A stretch of DNA of 64,000 nt from NCBI GenBank assembly GCA_020444065.1, contig JAHLLQ010000001.1, positions 558,001 to 622,000 of the forward strand, written 5' to 3'. Below, in pieces: positions 59,306 to 64,000 of this stretch. Source of the stretch: a bacterium. Its GTDB lineage: Bacteria > Sumerlaeota > Sumerlaeia > SLMS01 > JAHLLQ01. Both the position numbers and the translations under genes were made by a program. How positions within the stretch are numbered: the stretch's first letter is position 1; each line of letters opens with the position of its first letter. Below the pieces are notes generated by a model. That model was not told the DNA's origin, made no database searches, and worked only from the letters and a program-made list of their open reading frames with translations.

Positions 59306-59804
59306 CGGCACCCATTCTCTGCAGGAGTTTGACGACTTCATCGTCGTTTGCGATTTTCTTCGTTGGTACGACCAGCGCAAACCGGTCGTTGGTGATCTCT
59401 TCGCAAAGCGTCTTCACAAAGGGATTCGGAAAAAGACGGCACGAGATGAAGATACACGCAAAGGTTGTCAGGCCGGCCACGAGCACGGCACTTTCAAAGG
59501 TCACAGGCACGTATGCGGGCCAGGCGTTGTAGGGCTTGCCGCCAACATTGATCGGCCAATCGATCGAATGGGTCCAGTACTGCAGCAGGAAACCCAGCGT
59601 TGCGCCAGTGAACAACGCCCCCAGCGCCACCTTCGGAATCCACGAGCGACGAATGCCCATGACTTCTTCGAGTCCATGCACCGGGTACGGCGTGTAGGCA
59701 TCCAGGTTGCGCCAGCCGTTGCCAGAGCACTCGGCCGCCGCCTCCATCAGGCTGTCCGGATCGTCGAAGAATCCAACAATTGCGGGAAGGACCAGCTTTG
59801 CCAT
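59283..59804 (-). CDS. actD: Alternative Complex III subunit ActD (DUF3341)
   Basis: A 173-aa subunit with two membrane helices (IPKVALGALFTGATLGFLLQYW; FESAVLVAGLTTFACIFISCRLF) and the DUF3341 signatures LVLPAIVGFFDDPDSLMEAA, YPVHGLEEVMGIRRSW and GGKPYNAWPAYVPVTFE. The ATG at 59804 has GGAGG 10 nt upstream and lies two bases past the actC stop. Confidence 0.93.
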   Translation of the reverse strand: MAKLVLPAIVGFFDDPDSLMEAAAECSGNGWRNLDAYTPYPVHGLEEVMGIRRSWIPKVALGALFTGATLGFLLQYWTHSIDWPINVGGKPYNAWPAYVPVTFESAVLVAGLTTFACIFISCRLFPNPFVKTLCEEITNDRFALVVPTKKIANDDEVVKLLQRMGADEIRKLH

Positions 59805-59806
59805 GA

Positions 59807-61312
59807 TCAACTGCCCTCCTTGTTGCCCGGCTCGGTGCGTCGCGGCCAGGACAGAACCTGGAAGCGTCGGTCGGCACCGCCTGCATTCGGTTTATGAAGA
59901 ACGGTCTTCAACTCGGCCATCGCCAGAGTCGGCAACGTGCGGCTGAAGGCCAGGAAGAGCGTGAAGAACAAGCCAAAGGAGCCAAGCGTCATGCCGATGT
60001 CGAACATCGTCGGCTTGAAGTAGGCCCAACTGACCGGCAGGAAGTCCTTCTCGAGCGAAAGGATGAAGATATTGAAACGTTCGAACCACATCCCGACGTT
60101 TACGAAAATCGAGATGATGAACATGGCCACCAGACTCCGTCGAATTCGCCTCGACCAGAAGAGCTGTGGAATGAAGACATTGCAGCTGAACATGATCCAG
60201 AACGCCCAGGCGTGGGCTCCAAAGGCTCGGTACAGGAACTGGGCCTGCTCGTAGGGGTTTTCCGAATACCATGCGATGAAGAACTCGCTGATATAGGCAT
60301 ACCCGACGAGGCAACTGGTTGTCAGGATGACCTTGTTACAGATATCCAGGTGGTTCATTGTGATGTAGTGCTCCAGTTTGAGGAGCTTGCGCATCGGGAC
60401 CAGCAGCGTGATCACCATGCCGAAACCGGAGAAGATCGCGCCCGCAACGAAGTACGGTGGGAAAATCGTCGTGTGCCAGCCGGGAATCATCGAGGTCGCG
60501 AAGTCGAACGAAACGACCGAGTGCACCGAGAGCACCAGCGGCGTCGCCAACCACGCGAACTGTGCATAGGCGCGTTCATAGTGCGCCCAGTCGCGTGTCG
60601 AACCCGTCCATCCCATCGCGAACGTGCCGTAGAGCACCTTTTGGATTTTGTTCTTCGCCTGATCGCGAGCCGTCGCCAGATCGGGAATCAATCCCGTGTA
60701 CCAGAACAGCATCGAAATCGTCGCGTAAGTCGAAACCGCGAACACGTCCCAGACAAGCGGTGACCGGAAGTTTACCCAGAGCAGACGTTCGTTCGGATAC
60801 GGGATCAGCCAGAAGGCCTTCCACGTACGGCCGACGTGCAGGAGTGGAAAGAGGCCCGCGCACATGACCGCAAAAATCGTCATGGCTTCGGCGGAACGGT
60901 TGATCGCCGTACGCCACTTCTGGCGGAACAGGAACAGAATCGCCGAGATTAGCGTTCCGGCGTGACCGATACCGACCCAGAAAACGAAGTCGGTGATGTA
61001 GATACCCCAACCGACGGGGTTATTGATGCCGAGAATACCAAGGCCTCGCCGCATCTGAATAACGACGACGATGAGGCCGATCATGAAGACCATCTGGGCA
61101 AAACCAAAGGCAAGGTGCCACCCAAGCGGCGGGAATTTGAACATCGGCGCGAGAACGTCCTTTGTGACGTCGCGCATGGAGTACTTCGGATCGACAAGCG
61201 GCGCCGTGCCATCCGGCGTCATGCCGCCGTGCGAGTGCTCGTGGCCGCCGTGATCGTGCTGGCTGGGGACCAGGATCGGCTCTTCGCGAGGGGCTGTTTC
61301 CAACTGGCTCAA
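59807..61312 (-). CDS. actC: Alternative Complex III NrfD-family subunit ActC
   Basis: A 501-aa protein with about ten helices; ActC binds quinol next to the ActB iron-sulfur chain. Segments: [95 protein letters not shown] and [22 protein letters not shown]. The N-terminus carries a His cluster ([17 protein letters not shown]). Its TTG start overlaps the actB TGA (TTGA). Confidence 0.94.
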   Translation of the reverse strand: MSQLETAPREEPILVPSQHDHGGHEHSHGGMTPDGTAPLVDPKYSMRDVTKDVLAPMFKFPPLGWHLAFGFAQMVFMIGLIVVVIQMRRGLGILGINNPVGWGIYITDFVFWVGIGHAGTLISAILFLFRQKWRTAINRSAEAMTIFAVMCAGLFPLLHVGRTWKAFWLIPYPNERLLWVNFRSPLVWDVFAVSTYATISMLFWYTGLIPDLATARDQAKNKIQKVLYGTFAMGWTGSTRDWAHYERAYAQFAWLATPLVLSVHSVVSFDFATSMIPGWHTTIFPPYFVAGAIFSGFGMVITLLVPMRKLLKLEHYITMNHLDICNKVILTTSCLVGYAYISEFFIAWYSENPYEQAQFLYRAFGAHAWAFWIMFSCNVFIPQLFWSRRIRRSLVAMFIISIFVNVGMWFERFNIFILSLEKDFLPVSWAYFKPTMFDIGMTLGSFGLFFTLFLAFSRTLPTLAMAELKTVLHKPNAGGADRRFQVLSWPRRTEPGNKEGS

Positions 61313-64000
61313 GAGATCACTCCTCTAGCGGAATCGATCAGGCTGCTGTGTTGCTCTTCTCCCCCGCCGTGCTGCTCGATAGCGGGAGCTTCCTCGTGAC
61401 CGCCTCCGTGGTCCTCGCCGTGATCGGCACCGTGTTCCTCACCATGACCGCCGCCGTGATGGCCGGCCGCCTGCTGCACATCGTATTCGCGTGGCTCGCG
61501 ATTGCGCACACTGGCCAGGTACATGATGTTTGGCTGAACATTGAAGTCGTGGAGAACGCCATAGCCGCGCTTGCCGCCATTTTCGTCGCGCACCTGATTC
61601 ACTTCGTGATCCGGGTTCAGTGCATCGCCGAATGTAATCGCCTTGGTGGGGCACGTCTGCTGACATGCCGTCAGGAGCGAACCGGGGGGGATGTCGCGAC
61701 CCTTCTCGCGAGCTTCTTCCTTTGCCGTGCGAATGCGCTGCGAACAGAAGGAGCACTTCTCCATAATGCCCTTGGTGCGTACGGTGATATCCGGATTCAG
61801 GTGCAACTCGAGAGGCGTCTCGGGAACCTTCTGATCCGGGTTGTGCGGCCCCTTGCGGAACTTCGAGTACTCGTAGAAATTGAAGCGCCGGACCTTGTAC
61901 GGGCAGTTGTTTGCGCAGTAACGCGTGCCGACGCAGCGATTGTAAACCTGCTGGTTGAGCCCTTCATGGCTATGCACCGTGGCAAGCACCGGACAGACGG
62001 TTTCGCAGGGCGCGTTGTCGCAATGCTGGCAGAGCATCGGCTGCTTCACGACTTCCGGATTGTCCGGATCTCCCTTGTAGTAGCGGTCGATACGAATCCA
62101 GTGCATCTCGCGGCCGACGAGAATCTCGCGCTTGCCGACGATGGGAACGTTGTTCTCCATCTGGCAGGCGACCATGCACGCGTTGCATCCCGTGCAGGAG
62201 TTCAGGTCGATCGACATAACCCACTTGTGTTGCTTGTACTTGTGATCGGCTTTCCAGATGTCATGCAGCGGCTGGCCAGGCTCCCATTCGGGAACGTGAT
62301 GCGGCGGCTGCGGGGCCTTCGGGTCCTTGTTCAGGTACTCGAGGTTCGTCTCCTGAACGATGGGCCGATCTTCCATGTAGTTGTGGCCCTGGACATCCGC
62401 GAGCTTGATGCGATCGCCGGTCTTCTCGATCGTCACTGAAGCGCCGGAGTAGGCCGCGCCGAAGTCGCCAACGGAACCGAGGCGGAAGGCATTGAAGCCC
62501 TCGTTGCTTCCGACTGCGCCGGCGTGAGTGCGTCCCCATCCACCGCCGATGGAAAGCACTTCCGGATGAGCGCCGGGGTGAATGCGAACCGGACCTTCGA
62601 CGATTGCGTTGTTTGCCTTCAAACGAACGATATCGCCGTCTTTCAGCTTCATCTTACGAGCCGTTTGCGGAGCCACGGCAACGAAGTTGTCCCAACTGAC
62701 CTTCGCAACAGGATCGGGAAGTTCGAGGAGGAAGGGATTGTTCTGATCCCGACCGTCGTACGTATTCGCCGATGTGAATACGGCCAGCGTGTAACCCGTG
62801 GCCGACTTCGCCTCTGCGCGACGCAGCACGCGATAGGCGGCATCTGCCTGGAAACGACGACCCGTGGACTTGGTCTTCGGCTGCGTCTCCAGAACGCCGC
62901 GCCGAAGCGTTGCGAACCAGAAGTCTTCGAACGAGCCGGGGTACTTGCCTTTTGCAAACACCTCGGTCTCCCAGTGCCGCATCAGATACTCGTACCAGGA
63001 GAGGGTCTGCGTTTCCGACTCCTCTTCGGTGATGGGCTTCAGGAAACGGCGCCCATCCTGGCGTGAAGCCAGTGCGATGAGCGAGTCTTCAAACGAACGA
63101 TTCTCCCAGATCGGACGAATCGTGGGCTGCTGGATGCTGAGAAGTCCTTCGTACGGCTCCGCATCGCCCCATCCTTCCAGGAAGTGGAGCCCGGGCAGAA
63201 TCAGATCGCACAGTGCGCCCGTTTCATCCTTGTGAGTTCCGAAGGAAACCTTCAGGCCGACGCGCTTCATCGCGTCATCGAAGCCCGCAGCCACGGGCAA
63301 CGTGTGCGCCGGGTTCGTGCCTTCGATCAGAAGTACATCCACGTCGCCATTCTTCATGTCGGCGACGAGTTGGGTCATCTCTTTCGTGGAACCCTGCGAC
63401 TGGTTGCTGGGACGGGACGCATCGACCGTGTGACCTTCATTGCCGAGCATCGAATTCAGCAAATTGACCGTCAGGTGCAGATCGGTGAGCGATTCGGTGC
63501 TGCTCATCATGCCGCCGGCGTAAACGAGGCTCTTGCCGCGGGCCGCCCAAAGGTCGTCGGCCACGCGCTTCACGGTGCCGGAGGGAAGGCCGACGGCCTT
63601 CTCCAACACGCTCGGCTTCACATTCCCGAAGGACAGGCCGGAAATCTCCGTGTGCCCATCGGCGGCAAGTTGCGCTGCAATGGCCAATGCCAGCGAAGCG
63701 AAGTGTTGGGGCCGTACCGAGAAGCGATAGTCGGCATTCATGCCGCTCATCGACATCACAGGCTCGAACGCATACAGGCGACCCATCCTCTTGTGGCCGT
63801 CCTCGCCGGTCACTCGGCGGGAGGCCCCGATGCCGGCCATGTGCTCGACAGGTGAATGGCTCTCCGACATCGGGTCCGCGCCGAGAAGCACAGTGACTTC
63901 AGACTTGTCGAAGTGATACCGCGGCACGACCGGCTGGCCATACGCCAGCACAGCGGCCTCGCGACGAGCCTCGTCCGCGAACGCGTCGTACGTTACGTGA
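61309..64000 (-). CDS. actB: Alternative Complex III iron-sulfur subunit ActB (5' end off window)
   Basis: The frame is open through the right edge (896 codons seen before the stop), so the N-terminus is missing. The first part seen is the molybdopterin-oxidoreductase-like domain that carries no cofactor in known ACIII ([64 protein letters not shown]). The C-terminal part is a four-cluster ferredoxin: [57 protein letters not shown] and [20 protein letters not shown]. The extreme C-terminus is His/Gly-rich ([20 protein letters not shown]). actA should lie just upstream, outside the window. Confidence 0.95.
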   Translation of the reverse strand, partial: HVTYDAFADEARREAAVLAYGQPVVPRYHFDKSEVTVLLGADPMSESHSPVEHMAGIGASRRVTGEDGHKRMGRLYAFEPVMSMSGMNADYRFSVRPQHFASLALAIAAQLAADGHTEISGLSFGNVKPSVLEKAVGLPSGTVKRVADDLWAARGKSLVYAGGMMSSTESLTDLHLTVNLLNSMLGNEGHTVDASRPSNQSQGSTKEMTQLVADMKNGDVDVLLIEGTNPAHTLPVAAGFDDAMKRVGLKVSFGTHKDETGALCDLILPGLHFLEGWGDAEPYEGLLSIQQPTIRPIWENRSFEDSLIALASRQDGRRFLKPITEEESETQTLSWYEYLMRHWETEVFAKGKYPGSFEDFWFATLRRGVLETQPKTKSTGRRFQADAAYRVLRRAEAKSATGYTLAVFTSANTYDGRDQNNPFLLELPDPVAKVSWDNFVAVAPQTARKMKLKDGDIVRLKANNAIVEGPVRIHPGAHPEVLSIGGGWGRTHAGAVGSNEGFNAFRLGSVGDFGAAYSGASVTIEKTGDRIKLADVQGHNYMEDRPIVQETNLEYLNKDPKAPQPPHHVPEWEPGQPLHDIWKADHKYKQHKWVMSIDLNSCTGCNACMVACQMENNVPIVGKREILVGREMHWIRIDRYYKGDPDNPEVVKQPMLCQHCDNAPCETVCPVLATVHSHEGLNQQVYNRCVGTRYCANNCPYKVRRFNFYEYSKFRKGPHNPDQKVPETPLELHLNPDITVRTKGIMEKCSFCSQRIRTAKEEAREKGRDIPPGSLLTACQQTCPTKAITFGDALNPDHEVNQVRDENGGKRGYGVLHDFNVQPNIMYLASVRNREPREYDVQQAAGHHGGGHGEEHGADHGEDHGGGHEEAPAIEQHGGGEEQHSSLIDSARGVIS

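Noticed and set aside
1-64000. tRNA, rRNA, tmRNA and other structured RNA genes
   Set aside because: None could be recognised by eye in the intergenic gaps, most of which are under 150 bases; a covariance-model search would be needed to exclude small RNAs.

Overview
The window is GC-rich bacterial chromosome, densely packed, with short intergenic gaps and many overlapping start/stop codons. The gene content does not name the phylum outright. Together, an Alternative Complex III plus caa3-like oxidase operon, a Ser/Thr kinase with a DWG (not DFG) loop, an FGE-sulfatase repeat protein, prepilin-type proteins of the NFLEAQTRAKVARIKADSRS kind, a DUF4230 protein and very large FG-GAP/thrombospondin-3 secreted proteins fit Candidatus Sumerlaeota (BRC1) best, with Planctomycetota-like relatives as the alternative. 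This is inference from protein style. No rRNA, tRNA, CRISPR array, transposase or phage gene was seen.

Layout. (1) 1-9051: a secreted protein with two FGE-sulfatase domains (open at the left edge), a 110-aa orphan, a membrane Ser/Thr kinase, a dual-specificity phosphatase, a YihY-family membrane protein and a repeat-bearing membrane protein. (2) 9163-23440: core genes: a PurE-TsaC fusion, lipB, secA, ogt, a TPR protein, rex, an ABC-2-like permease, a DUF4230 protein, priA and a DprA-type protein. (3) 23560-35393: a cell-surface block read leftward: prepilin-type protein, a secreted protein, a 2475-aa FG-GAP/TSP3/IPT protein and a subtilisin-fold protein that looks catalytically dead. (4) 35797-41267: ackA, an AIM24-type protein, a siroheme-synthase-type dehydrogenase, a small membrane protein and a heparinase-like lyase. 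(5) 41353-48545: an endonuclease III-like/RadC fusion, a patch of small membrane genes (one frameshifted), an AT-rich Nudix gene, an HD-domain hydrolase, carA and an FAD amine-oxidase-like protein. (6) 48715-50145: an rtcB homologue. (7) 50184-64000: one long leftward respiratory operon: actB (open at the right edge), actC, actD, actE, actF, a diheme cytochrome c, coxB, coxA, ctaA, ctaB, ctaG, a 66-aa membrane protein and coxC.

How the parts work together. The last block is a complete quinol-to-oxygen electron path apart from actA, which should lie just beyond the right edge: ACIII oxidises quinol, the diheme cytochrome passes electrons on, and an A2-type haem-copper oxidase reduces O2, with its haem A synthesis and CuB assembly genes in the same operon. 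Rex, a NADH/NAD+ sensor, has a near-perfect Rex operator just upstream of its own start codon. 

Most notable observations: a SecA whose N-terminus carries an inserted domain that reads as the C-terminal lid domain of acyl-CoA synthetases (ANL superfamily); an Nth-like Fe-S domain fused to RadC, with its ribosome-binding site buried in a 14-bp perfect hairpin; a PurE-TsaC fusion; two neighbouring secreted proteins with ruined protease active sites; and an unnamed domain of about 140 residues shared by the FGE protein and the dead subtilisin.
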